From an uncultured Roseburia sp. (lineage in GTDB: Bacteria > Bacillota > Clostridia > Lachnospirales > Lachnospiraceae), in assembly GCA_947070915.1 (NCBI GenBank), contig CAMTDY010000125.1:1-8580 (forward strand): DNA of 8,580 nucleotides, given 5' to 3'. Under the pieces are notes generated by a model. It was not told where the DNA came from. It made no database searches and was given only the letters and a program-made list of their open reading frames with translations. Each line of letters opens with the position of its first letter. The stretch's first letter is position 1. Of the stretch, positions 1-6,208 are shown one piece after another. The position numbers and the translations under genes are program-made.

Positions 1-444
1 ATCTCCGGCAGTCATAAGATCATGTGGGAGCGGAGCGGCAGCTTTCTGATGAACAGCATAGCGGGAATAGAGATGTGCCGGGCCGACAATAAGATATCTA
101 ATCTGGCGGCATGCACCTACATGGTATTGAAAGCAAATCATTTTTCGGTATCGCCACAGAAACTTTCCGTGAAAAAACAATCTATATACCAAATGCTTCA
201 GCAATATATGAATGAACCCGTGGATCTGAGCGGTGTCACTTTGGAACAGGCGTTATATTTTGTGAGCAGTGATAAGTATGTCATCGGAATGACTGGCGGC
301 TCTACGGCTGTAGTCATATCCGGTTATGACACGAAGACCGTGACGGTTTATAATCCCCAGAGCGGCAAACGGGAAACCCTTAGCCGGACGCAGGCGGAAG
401 AAATGTTTAAAAATGCAGGGAACCGGTTTGTCAGTTATCTGTGA
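1..444 (+). CDS. C-terminal part of a protein with a degenerate C39-like (papain-like) domain; 5' end outside window
   Basis: The frame is open from base 1 to a TGA at 442-444, so this is the last 147 codons of a longer protein; the ATG at 22 is probably internal. The layout resembles the C39-like peptidase fold: a helix containing AACTYMVL (codons 106-126) where the family has CGPACAxMVL, a spacer with helical segments, then a strand GGSTAVVISGYD followed by VTVYNPQSGK and a final helix ending in FVSYL, where active members have GGHxVVVTGYD and a DP motif. By that alignment the catalytic Cys position is Asn (bases 100-102) and the catalytic His position is Thr (304-306), so the domain would be enzymatically dead. 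The assignment rests on remembered motif shape and is tentative. It lies 54 bases before cdd on the same strand with no terminator between, but a shared job is not evident. Confidence 0.5.
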   Translation: MSGSHKIMWERSGSFLMNSIAGIEMCRADNKISNLAACTYMVLKANHFSVSPQKLSVKKQSIYQMLQQYMNEPVDLSGVTLEQALYFVSSDKYVIGMTGGSTAVVISGYDTKTVTVYNPQSGKRETLSRTQAEEMFKNAGNRFVSYL

Positions 445-498
445 TTTCTGTACAAAGAAACATGTTCATAAAAATTATTCTGGAAGGAAAATTGTCAT

Positions 499-912
499 AT
501 GAAGGATGCGAAGGAATTGCTTCGTCAGGCGCTGGAAGCCAGGGAGAAGACATACAGCCCCTACTCTGGCTTTGGTGTGGGAGCAGCACTGCTGACGAAG
601 GATGGGATGGTTTATACGGGCTGTAACATAGAAAATTCCGCTTTTACCCCAACCTGCTGTGCTGAGAGGACCGCCTTTTTTAAGGCGGTCAGCGAAGGGA
701 AGAAAGAATTCAGCCGGATTGCCATTGCCGGAGGGCACATGGGGAAGCCTTTGGAGAGGATCGTACCCTGTGGTGTGTGTCTGCAGGTTATGATGGAGTT
801 TTGTGATCCCTGGGAATTTGAGCTGGTGCTGGCGGTCTCTGAAGAGGAGTATGAGGTGAGGCGTCTGGCAGAGCTCCTTCCCTATGGTTTTTCACTGGCG
901 CCCACATCTTAA
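499..912 (+). CDS. cdd: Cytidine deaminase
   Basis: This zinc enzyme deaminates cytidine and deoxycytidine to uridine and deoxyuridine in cytosolic pyrimidine salvage. The 137-residue length fits the homotetrameric bacterial class. Visible motifs are YSPYSGFGVGAAL near residues 19-31, substrate-binding NIENSAF at 43-49, the zinc and catalytic motif CAE at 54-56 (Cys54 ligand, Glu56 proton shuttle), and PCGVC at 90-94 (Cys91 and Cys94 ligands). The residue after the second Cys pair is Leu95, where most relatives I recall have Arg (PCGxCRQ); this may alter subunit contacts but not zinc binding. The start is supported by GGAAGGA at 482-488, ten bases before the ATG. Its neighbours are an unrelated C39-like fragment upstream and rsmF 20 bases downstream, so it is likely co-transcribed with rsmF. 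Confidence 0.95.
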   Translation: MKDAKELLRQALEAREKTYSPYSGFGVGAALLTKDGMVYTGCNIENSAFTPTCCAERTAFFKAVSEGKKEFSRIAIAGGHMGKPLERIVPCGVCLQVMMEFCDPWEFELVLAVSEEEYEVRRLAELLPYGFSLAPTS

Positions 913-932
913 GAAAAGGAAGGACTGGAAAA

Positions 933-2339
933 ATGGAATTGCCGCAGAAGTTTTGCGATGAAATGAGAAGGCTCCTGGGGGATGAGTACCCGGATTATCT
1001 CTCTTCCATGGAGGAAAAAAGAAAATATGGACTGCGGGTCAACACATTAAAAATATCGGTGGAAGAGTTTTTAGAGATCTGTCCCTTTGATGTAACTCCC
1101 ATTCCTTACATAAATAACGGGTTCTATTATGAGGACAAGGTTCAGCCGGCAAAACATCCCTATTATTTTGCCGGACTTTATTATCTGCAGGACCCCAGCG
1201 CCATGACGCCGGCCTCCAGGCTTCCGGTAGAGCCCGGGGATACGGTGCTGGATCTGTGTGCCGCACCCGGGGGGAAGGCGACGGAGCTGGCGGCAAAGTT
1301 AAAGGGAAGGGGACTTCTGGTAGCAAACGACATCAGCAGCAAGAGAGCTAAGGCGCTGTTGAAAAACATAGAATTATTTGGGGTGGAAAACAGCTTTATC
1401 GTGACGGAATATCCGGCGAAATTAAGAGAATATTTCACAGGATTTTTTGATAAGATATTGATCGATGCGCCCTGTTCCGGAGAGGGTATGTTCCGGAAAG
1501 ATCCTTCGATGATCCGAGCCTGGGAGCAGAACGGTCCTGCATTTTACAGCAGGCTTCAAAAAGAAATCCTAGAACAGGCTCTGCCTATGCTGAAAGAGGG
1601 AGGAATGCTTTTGTATTCCACCTGTACCTTTTCTGTCATGGAGGATGAGGAGAGTGTAGAGTACCTGCTCTCTCTGGACGAGGATCTGAGGCTGGTAGAG
1701 ATGGAAGGTTACTGTGGATTTGCCAAAGGCAGGCCGGAGCTGGCGGGAGGAGATCTGGAGCTGGAAAAATGTGTCCGGATATTTCCCCATAAATTAGACG
1801 GTGAGGGACATTTTCTCGCCCTGTTACAGAAGGGAGATGAAACAAAACCGGAGGGAAAAAGCGGGGGACCTATGCTGGCGGGAACAAAAAGAAGCGGCCT
1901 GGGCAGGGGAGACAGGGAACTCTTTGAAACTTTTTCGGAACATGTTATAAGAAAATTTGACCTGTCCCGTATCGAAAACAAAAATGGAATGCTCTATTAT
2001 ATGCCGGAAATACTTCCCCAGCTGCGGGGGCTTCGTTTTCTGCGGAGCGGGCTCTTTCTGGGAGAGATCAAAAAGAAACGGTTTGAACCGAGCCAGTCTC
2101 TGGCTATGGCGCTACGGGCAGAGGAATATCGGAAGCGGGCAGAATTTTCCGCTGAGGATGATCGGGTGCTCCGGTATTTGAAAGGGGAAACCTTGAATCT
2201 GGAGAAAGAAGACCTGACACCGGAAGCACAGGAGGGCGGATGGATCCTGGTCTGTGTGGACGGTTATCCTCTTGGCTGGGGAAAACTTGGCGGCAGTGTG
2301 CTGAAAAATAAGTATCATCCGGGCTGGAGGCTGATGTAG
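933..2339 (+). CDS. rsmF: RsmF/NOL1-NOP2-Sun family 16S rRNA (cytosine-C5) methyltransferase
   Basis: It transfers methyl from S-adenosylmethionine to C5 of cytosine in RNA, in this subfamily 16S rRNA near the decoding site. The 468 residues show the family order: LRVNTLK at 34-40, QDPSAM at 86-91, SAM-binding DLCAAPGGK at 107-115, DAPCSGEGMFRK at 178-189 (Cys181 assists product release), and STCTFS at 229-234 with the nucleophile Cys231. HKLDGEGHF follows near 287-295. A C-terminal RNA-binding region ends in GYPLGWGKLGGS and HPGW, typical of RsmF/YebU-type proteins rather than the shorter RsmB. The precise target cytosine cannot be read from sequence. The start is chosen from GGAAGGA at 918-924, eight bases before the ATG and just after the cdd stop. 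It is probably co-transcribed with cdd. Confidence 0.9.
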   Translation: MELPQKFCDEMRRLLGDEYPDYLSSMEEKRKYGLRVNTLKISVEEFLEICPFDVTPIPYINNGFYYEDKVQPAKHPYYFAGLYYLQDPSAMTPASRLPVEPGDTVLDLCAAPGGKATELAAKLKGRGLLVANDISSKRAKALLKNIELFGVENSFIVTEYPAKLREYFTGFFDKILIDAPCSGEGMFRKDPSMIRAWEQNGPAFYSRLQKEILEQALPMLKEGGMLLYSTCTFSVMEDEESVEYLLSLDEDLRLVEMEGYCGFAKGRPELAGGDLELEKCVRIFPHKLDGEGHFLALLQKGDETKPEGKSGGPMLAGTKRSGLGRGDRELFETFSEHVIRKFDLSRIENKNGMLYYMPEILPQLRGLRFLRSGLFLGEIKKKRFEPSQSLAMALRAEEYRKRAEFSAEDDRVLRYLKGETLNLEKEDLTPEAQEGGWILVCVDGYPLGWGKLGGSVLKNKYHPGWRLM

Positions 2340-2349
2340 GGATCCAAGG

Positions 2350-2378
2350 TTGACTTTTTAAATTTTGTTTTATAAAAT
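2350..2378 (+). promoter_or_regulatory. Sigma-A-type promoter for the ycxB-tsaE-tsaB unit
   Basis: TTGACT at 2350-2355 and TAAAAT at 2373-2378 are separated by 17 bases; each hexamer is five of six to consensus. The element begins 11 bases after the rsmF stop. The expected transcript start near 2385 leaves a leader of only about 18 bases before the ATG at 2403, with the Shine-Dalgarno almost at the 5' end. It implies that the downstream genes need not depend on cdd-rsmF transcription. Confidence 0.65.
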
Positions 2379-2386
2379 AGGCATAT

Positions 2387-2392
2387 AGGAGG
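2387..2392 (+). promoter_or_regulatory. Ribosome binding site deciding the ycxB-like start
   Basis: A perfect AGGAGG lies one base before a TTG at 2394 and ten bases before an in-frame ATG at 2403. One base is too close for initiation, so the ATG at 2403 is preferred over the longer TTG reading. Confidence 0.75.
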
Positions 2393-2402
2393 TTTGGTCA
2401 GG

Positions 2403-2891
2403 ATGGAATCAAACGAAGAATCTATAGAGATTGATGTTCAACTGGACAAAAAGACGCTAAACCGTTTCCTGCTCAGGAATAACTTTCTCCGTACTGGTGG
2501 AGTGATCGGTCTTCTCATCAGTGTGGCAGCCATTGTAGGACTGGCCGTATTCTGGAATTATTTCGGCACTGCCCAGAGAGTAATCCTGCTTTTTCTGGCG
2601 TTGATGTTTACAGTGATCCAGCCGGTTACGCTTCTGATGAAGGGCTGGGAACAGTTAAAAAAAGGGGCTTTTCGGGAACCTTTTCACTACACTTTTACAC
2701 CGGAAGGGATCGAGGTCGTAAATATAGCGGGAACAGCCAGCGTAGAGTGGGAGCAGATCCGTCGTGTTGTAGTTACAAAGGATGCCATGTATATTTATAT
2801 GAATGCCGTATCGGCGCTGATCATTTCCAGAGGGGAGTGTGACGGCAGATTTACGGAGATCGCAAAAATGGTCAGGGAGCATACCAGATGA
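2403..2891 (+). CDS. YcxB-like two-pass membrane protein
   Basis: The 162-residue product begins with a charged cytosolic stretch (1-31), has two hydrophobic segments at about 32-53 and 59-79, and ends in a soluble domain. The segment FHYTFTPEGIEVVN (94-107), then SVEWEQIRRVVVTKDAMYIY (113-132) and ALIISRGEC is the characteristic pattern of YcxB-like proteins, whose C-terminal part is a small PH-like beta domain. No catalytic motif is visible and the family's function is not established. The start is the ATG ten bases after AGGAGG. Its last codons overlap the tsaE start in an ATGA arrangement, so it is translationally coupled to tsaE. It heads the transcription unit fed by the promoter at 2350-2378. 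Confidence 0.8.
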   Translation: MESNEESIEIDVQLDKKTLNRFLLRNNFLRTGGVIGLLISVAAIVGLAVFWNYFGTAQRVILLFLALMFTVIQPVTLLMKGWEQLKKGAFREPFHYTFTPEGIEVVNIAGTASVEWEQIRRVVVTKDAMYIYMNAVSALIISRGECDGRFTEIAKMVREHTR

Positions 2892-3322
2892 TATATGAAA
2901 GTTTTGGAGAAAAGGATACCTTTGAACTTGGCAAAAAGTTTGGGACACGGGTAAAGGCCGGTGACATCTGCCTGCTTCACGGAGATCTCGGTGTCGGGAA
3001 GACCGTTTTTACCAAAGGATTTGCGGAGGGGATCGGGATCAAAGAACCGATTACCAGCCCTACCTTTACACTGATCCAGGAATATGGGGAGGGGAGGCTT
3101 CCCCTGTATCATTTTGATGTGTACCGCATCGGAGATGTGGAGGAGATGTATGACCTTGGTTTTGAGGATTATTTTTACGGAGAAGGTGTCTGCCTGATCG
3201 AGTGGGCGTCACGGATCAAAGAGATCCTGCCCCCGTCCTGTTATGAGATAACGATAGAGAAGGATCTGGAGAAAGGGTTTGATTACCGCAGGATTATGGT
3301 AAGGGAGCCGGAAAGGAGATAG
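2888..3322 (+). CDS. tsaE: tRNA threonylcarbamoyladenosine biosynthesis ATPase TsaE
   Basis: TsaE is the ATPase that works with TsaB and TsaD in transferring the threonylcarbamoyl group to A37 of ANN-decoding tRNAs in the cytosol. The 144 residues contain the P-loop GDLGVGKT at 32-39 (Lys38, Thr39), the conserved SPTF at 57-60, HFDVYR at 75-80, and the IEWASRI block near 104-110 with Glu105 and Trp106. Length and motif order are normal for the family. The ATG at 2888 overlaps the upstream TGA (2889-2891), indicating translational coupling to the YcxB-like gene. tsaB follows after a single base, so these two partners are made from one message. Confidence 0.95.
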   Translation: MIYESFGEKDTFELGKKFGTRVKAGDICLLHGDLGVGKTVFTKGFAEGIGIKEPITSPTFTLIQEYGEGRLPLYHFDVYRIGDVEEMYDLGFEDYFYGEGVCLIEWASRIKEILPPSCYEITIEKDLEKGFDYRRIMVREPERR

Positions 3323-3323
3323 T

Positions 3324-4034
3324 GTGAAAATATTAGGCATAGACAGTTCAGGATTAACAGCATCTGTGGCAGTTATGTCCGATGGAATCCTGACAGGAGA
3401 ATATACGATCCATAATAAGAAAACCCATTCCCAGACGCTTCTGCCGATGATATCCGATATGCTTCATATGGCAGAGATCAAGCCGGAGGAGCTGGATTGT
3501 ATCGCTGTGTCGGCAGGGCCGGGATCCTTTACCGGGTTGCGCATCGGAGCCTCGACGGCAAAGGGGCTCGCATGGACGCTGGGGATACCGGTGGTGCCGG
3601 TGTCGTCCCTGATGGGGCTGGCAGCAAATGTTACCCAGAAAGGGGCGGTGGTGTGCCCCATTATGGATGCCAGAAGAAATCAGGTGTATTTTGGAATATA
3701 CCGGATAACAGAAGATCTGCCGGAGATACTTCAGGAACCAGAAGCGGTTTCAATTGAAGAGGCGGCGGCATGTGCCGGCCGGACCGGCGAAGAGGTTATA
3801 TATATCGGAGACGGCGTCCCGGTATTTGAGGACAGGATCCGGGAATTGTCCCAGGGCGGGAAGGTCCGGTTTATGGAATCAGTAAACTGCTATCAGAGAG
3901 GCGCCAGCGTAGCGGCTGTGGGAAGCCTGCTGTTTGAGGGAGGCCAATATGTGGAGGCGGGAGATTTTGCCCCGGTTTACCTTCGCAAATCCCAGGCAGA
4001 GCGGGAGCGGGAGGAAGCAGAAAACCTATCCTGA
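3324..4034 (+). CDS. tsaB: tRNA threonylcarbamoyladenosine biosynthesis protein TsaB
   Basis: TsaB is the non-catalytic ASKHA-fold partner that heterodimerises with TsaD and recruits TsaE in t6A37 formation. The 236 residues show GIDSS at 5-9, HSQTLLPM at 35-42, the hallmark GPGSFTGLRIG at 65-75, VPVSSL at 91-96, MDARRNQVYFGIY at 113-125, and the typical end PVYLRKSQAERE. Translation starts at a GTG (3324), one base after the tsaE stop; AAAGGAG at 3312-3318 is five bases upstream, and the homologous MKILGIDSS opening supports this start. In many Firmicutes rimI and tsaD come next; here a small CxxC protein follows and tsaD is about 2.2 kb away. Confidence 0.95.
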   Translation: MKILGIDSSGLTASVAVMSDGILTGEYTIHNKKTHSQTLLPMISDMLHMAEIKPEELDCIAVSAGPGSFTGLRIGASTAKGLAWTLGIPVVPVSSLMGLAANVTQKGAVVCPIMDARRNQVYFGIYRITEDLPEILQEPEAVSIEEAAACAGRTGEEVIYIGDGVPVFEDRIRELSQGGKVRFMESVNCYQRGASVAAVGSLLFEGGQYVEAGDFAPVYLRKSQAEREREEAENLS

Positions 4035-4057
4035 AAATAACATTTTTTCATATTTTT
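4032..4057 (+). terminator. Weak AT-only hairpin with T-run after tsaB (possible terminator)
   Basis: TGAAAA (4032-4037) can pair with TTTTCA (4045-4050) over a seven-base loop, followed by TATTTTT. The stem has a single G-C pair and overlaps the tsaB stop, so it would terminate poorly if at all. It is listed because it sits just ahead of an apparent new promoter. Confidence 0.2.
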
Positions 4058-4085
4058 ACAAGTAGAAAATTGTCATAAAATTCGT

Positions 4086-4091
4086 TATAAT
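4086..4091 (+). promoter_or_regulatory. Candidate -10 box for the small CxxC protein gene
   Basis: A perfect TATAAT sits in a 140-base AT-rich gap between tsaB and the next gene. No consensus -35 lies at the proper distance: TTGTCA at 4070-4075 is only ten bases away and TTTACA at 4055-4060 is 25 away. If used, the transcript would carry a leader of about 75 bases rich in G runs (4118-4146). Confidence 0.4.
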
Positions 4092-4174
4092 CTTATGTAT
4101 GATACACTCCGTATAGAGGGGACGGGGAGCTTGGCATACAGGGGGAGAAAAGTATTTTGAAAGATGGTGAAAAT

Positions 4175-4399
4175 ATGGAAAAAGAAAAAATTATGTGCAA
4201 TAAATGTGGAAAAGAATTAATGATGAAGAATGGTATATTACACGAAGACGGGCTTTTTGTGACTAAGGAATGGGGATATTTTTCGGGAAAGGATCTGCAG
4301 ATTCATCAGTTCTGTCTCTGTGAATCCTGTTATGATGAATTTACGGAAAGTTTTTTCATTCCGGTTGAAAACCAGGAAAAGAGGGCGGCGATGGACTGA
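4175..4399 (+). CDS. Small CxxC (zinc-ribbon-like) protein of unknown function
   Basis: The predicted 74-residue cytosolic protein has CNKC at 8-11 and CESC at 49-52, two Cys pairs about 40 residues apart that could bind one zinc, plus an extra Cys47. The centre (EDGLFVTKEWGYFSGKD) is aromatic and likely beta; the C-terminus is charged. I do not recognise a named family, though similar short CxxC proteins occur near t6A genes in Lachnospiraceae as far as I recall. Two starts are possible: ATG 4175 with GGTGA at 4165-4169, or TTG 4157 (six residues longer) with a stronger GGGGGAG at 4140-4146. ATG is preferred, but the choice is open. It lies between tsaB and rnz with an apparent promoter of its own, where rimI often sits. 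Its role is unknown. Confidence 0.65.
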   Translation: MEKEKIMCNKCGKELMMKNGILHEDGLFVTKEWGYFSGKDLQIHQFCLCESCYDEFTESFFIPVENQEKRAAMD

Positions 4400-4439
4400 G
4401 CCGCATCCATACAGTGCAGCATACCATGATCATAAGAGT

Positions 4440-4486
4440 GCCGGGCGGTGCCGCCGTTGAGCGGGCTCAAATTCGCACCATCTGGC
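4440..4486 (+). other. Multi-tier predicted RNA hairpin in the tsaB-rnz region
   Basis: Three nested helices can form: GCC 4440-4442 with GGC 4484-4486, GGTGC 4447-4451 with GCACC 4475-4479, and TTGAG 4457-4461 with CTCAA 4466-4470 closing a CGGG loop. The internal loops are roughly symmetrical (CGCCG opposite ATTC). No T-run follows (the next bases are A-rich), so it is not an intrinsic terminator on this strand. No coding frame explains it. Whether it is a real RNA element is untested. Confidence 0.35.
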
Positions 4487-4512
4487 TAAAAGAAAAAAGA
4501 AGAGAGGATTCA

Positions 4513-4560
4513 ATGCAGACACCTTTTGCGTGTCTGTGCCCCAGAGGCTGGGACGGATAG
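4513..4560 (+). CDS. Possible 15-residue leader peptide upstream of rnz
   Basis: An ATG at 4513 is preceded by AGAGAGGA (4501-4508), a better ribosome site than the one before rnz. It opens a frame of 15 sense codons (MQTPFACLCPRGWDG) to a TAG at 4558-4560, ending 24 bases before the rnz ATG. The frame is the same as rnz, but a second stop (TGA 4579-4581) also separates them, so it is not a broken rnz N-terminus, and rnz has its normal start. The ORF spans a 7-bp hairpin (CAGACAC 4516-4522 with GTGTCTG 4530-4536) and the left arm of a second one. There is no run of a regulatory amino acid. It could be a chance ORF. Confidence 0.3.
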   Translation: MQTPFACLCPRGWDG

Positions 4561-4572
4561 ACTGCCTGGGGC
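4538..4572 (+). promoter_or_regulatory. Alternative-pairing element masking the rnz ribosome site
   Basis: GCCCCAG (4538-4544) can pair over 7 bp with CTGGGGC (4566-4572), which contains the only G-rich ribosome-binding candidate ahead of the rnz ATG at 4585. The same left arm (CCCAG 4540-4544) can instead pair locally with CTGGG 4548-4552 over a three-base loop, freeing the distal copy. The two states exclude each other. This is seen by complementarity only; no energies were computed. Confidence 0.35.
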
Positions 4573-4584
4573 TTGGTATGATTT

Positions 4585-5499
4585 ATGCTGGACATATGTT
4601 TACTTGGAACTGGCGGTATGATGCCCCTTCCGCGCCGGGCACTGACTGCGCTGATGGCGAGATATAACGGGAGCAGTCTGCTGATCGACTGCGGTGAGGG
4701 AACACAGGTGAGTATCCGGGAGCAGGGATGGAGTTTTCATCCCATCGACGTGATCTGCATCACTCATTTTCACGGGGACCATATCAGCGGTCTGCCGGGG
4801 CTTCTGTTATCCATGGGAAATGCAGAGCGGAGCAATCCATTGACAATCATAGGACCGAAGGGACTGAAACGAATCGTTCAGTCCCTGCTTGTGATTGCCC
4901 AGGGACTGCCTTTTGAACTTCGGTTTGTGGAAATAGAGGGGGAGGAGCAGGAATTTTATTTGGCTGGATATCATATTCGGGCTTTCAAGGTGAACCATAA
5001 TGTGGTATGCTATGGATATAGCCTGGAGATAAAACGGAGCGGCAGGTTTGATGTGGAGAAGGCGAAACAGAATCAAGTGCCCATGAAGGCATGGAGCCCT
5101 CTTCAAAAGAGTGACCGGGTGGAACTGGAGGGGAAGGTTTATACCTCCGATATGGTCCTGGGACCAGAACGTAAAGGGATCAAGATAACCTATTGTACCG
5201 ACAGCCGTCCTACGGCGCGGATCGCAGAGCATGCAGCCGGATCGGATCTGTTTATCTGTGAAGGCATGTATGGGGAGAAGGAAAAGGCGGCAAGTGCCAG
5301 GGAAAAAAAGCATATGACTTTTTATGAGGCGGCGGAGCTGGCAGCCAGAGCCGGAGTGCCGGAACTGTGGCTCACCCATTATAGTCCCTCACTCATAAGA
5401 CCGGATATGTATATGGATGATGTGAGGAAAATATTTGCCAACACCATACCTGGCAAAGACCGGATGTTCCGGGAGTTCGTATTTGAAGAAGATTCCTGA
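4585..5499 (+). CDS. rnz: Ribonuclease Z (tRNA 3'-endonuclease, metallo-beta-lactamase fold)
   Basis: RNase Z cuts the 3' trailer of tRNA precursors, chiefly those without an encoded CCA. The 304 residues are normal for the short bacterial form. Metal-binding motifs are complete: HFHGDH at 61-66 (His61, His63, Asp65, His66), His138 in VNHNVVCYGY, Asp206 in TDSRP, and His265 in THYSPS; KKHMTF near 241-246 carries the additional conserved His243. The N-terminus MLDICLLGTGGMMPLP matches family starts, which supports ATG 4585 despite a weak ribosome site (GGGG at 4568-4571, thirteen bases upstream). The upstream region may control initiation through RNA structure. Its TGA overlaps an ATG (TGATG), and the next gene's likely start is 21 bases further. 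Clustering with tsaB and tsaD points to a tRNA maturation module. Confidence 0.95.
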   Translation: MLDICLLGTGGMMPLPRRALTALMARYNGSSLLIDCGEGTQVSIREQGWSFHPIDVICITHFHGDHISGLPGLLLSMGNAERSNPLTIIGPKGLKRIVQSLLVIAQGLPFELRFVEIEGEEQEFYLAGYHIRAFKVNHNVVCYGYSLEIKRSGRFDVEKAKQNQVPMKAWSPLQKSDRVELEGKVYTSDMVLGPERKGIKITYCTDSRPTARIAEHAAGSDLFICEGMYGEKEKAASAREKKHMTFYEAAELAARAGVPELWLTHYSPSLIRPDMYMDDVRKIFANTIPGKDRMFREFVFEEDS

Positions 5500-5519
5500 T
5501 GGAGAAAGGAGGATTCGCT

Positions 5520-6173
5520 ATGCAGAGAAGAAATGTACCTACTGGCAACGATAAGCGCAGCCCGGCGCAGAAGATGGCAAAGAATATGACGGTATTTGCC
5601 TTTGTGACGTGTCTTCTTGTGATCGGGGTGATCTTTGTATTTTATCAGCATAAAAAAGCAGACAAAGCAGATAGCGGAAATATACCGTCTGCTACAGAAC
5701 TGCAGAAACTGACGGAAAAAGATCTGGAGATGGGGTATCCGGAGACGCCTACAGAAGTTGTGAAGTTTTTTGCGCGGATCAATCAGTATATTTATAATAC
5801 CGAGGGGCTTGATGATGAAATATTTGATAAGCTTCTGAACCAGCTCAGGGTGTTATACAGCAAATCGCTGCTGGATCAGAATACCTTTGAGGAACAGAAA
5901 GAAAATTTCAGGGCGGAGCTTGAAGAGTTTCAGAAAAAGAAACGAAAGATCGCCAATTATACAGTGGATAAAAATAGTTCTTTAAAATATCTGGATTATG
6001 ACGGACAGAAATGTGCCTATATTCAGATCAGCTTTTTCCTGAGCGAGAATGGTAATTACTCCAAGGTGTTTCAGGATTACATCCTTGTAAAGGAAGAGAA
6101 ACGCTGGAAGATCCTGGCTTTCAAAAAGAATGTGAGCCCGGATCAGGAAAAACAGGAAAAAAATGAAAGCTGA
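5520..6173 (+). CDS. Single-pass membrane protein, DUF6715-like
   Basis: The 217-residue protein has a basic N-terminus (1-22), one transmembrane segment at about 23-42 (VFAFVTCLLVIGVIFVF within it), and a mostly hydrophilic domain of about 170 residues expected outside the membrane. It has helical segments, including a charged stretch near 128-147 rich in Glu and Lys. The end (AYIQISFFLSEN, DYILVKEEKRWKILAFKK) has the beta pattern of NTF2-like folds. No lipobox or enzyme motif is visible. It resembles the Lachnospiraceae family I remember as DUF6715; that name is from memory. AAAGGAGGA at 5505-5513 lies six bases before ATG 5520, favouring it over the ATG at 5499 that overlaps the rnz stop. 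It is likely co-transcribed with rnz and tsaD, but no link with tRNA is evident. Confidence 0.7.
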   Translation: MQRRNVPTGNDKRSPAQKMAKNMTVFAFVTCLLVIGVIFVFYQHKKADKADSGNIPSATELQKLTEKDLEMGYPETPTEVVKFFARINQYIYNTEGLDDEIFDKLLNQLRVLYSKSLLDQNTFEEQKENFRAELEEFQKKKRKIANYTVDKNSSLKYLDYDGQKCAYIQISFFLSENGNYSKVFQDYILVKEEKRWKILAFKKNVSPDQEKQEKNES

Positions 6174-6208
6174 GCCCCGGGATCAAAGTGAAGGGGATGG
6201 AGAACGAA

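Noticed and set aside
441..626. 61-codon plus-strand frame overlapping the start of cdd
   Set aside because: It mostly covers cdd in another frame; the cdd motifs and ribosome site win.
2394..2402. TTG start three codons upstream of the YcxB-like ATG
   Set aside because: It is one base from AGGAGG, too close for initiation.
4457..4480. tRNA T-arm-like stretch (GCTCAAATTCGCACC)
   Set aside because: No acceptor, D or anticodon arms can be drawn around it, and the T-stem does not pair properly.
4515..4538. Hairpin CAGACAC/GTGTCTG as an intrinsic terminator
   Set aside because: It is followed by GC-rich sequence, not a T-run, so it does not look like a terminator.
4513..4587. In-frame ATG upstream of rnz as evidence for a nonsense-interrupted longer RNase Z
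   Set aside because: Two stops (TAG 4558, TGA 4579) intervene and the protein from 4585 already starts with the standard family N-terminus.
4807..5379. 190-codon open frame on the minus strand opposite rnz
   Set aside because: It lies wholly antisense to a gene with complete RNase Z motifs, has no recognisable domain and no convincing ribosome site; it is a shadow of codon bias.
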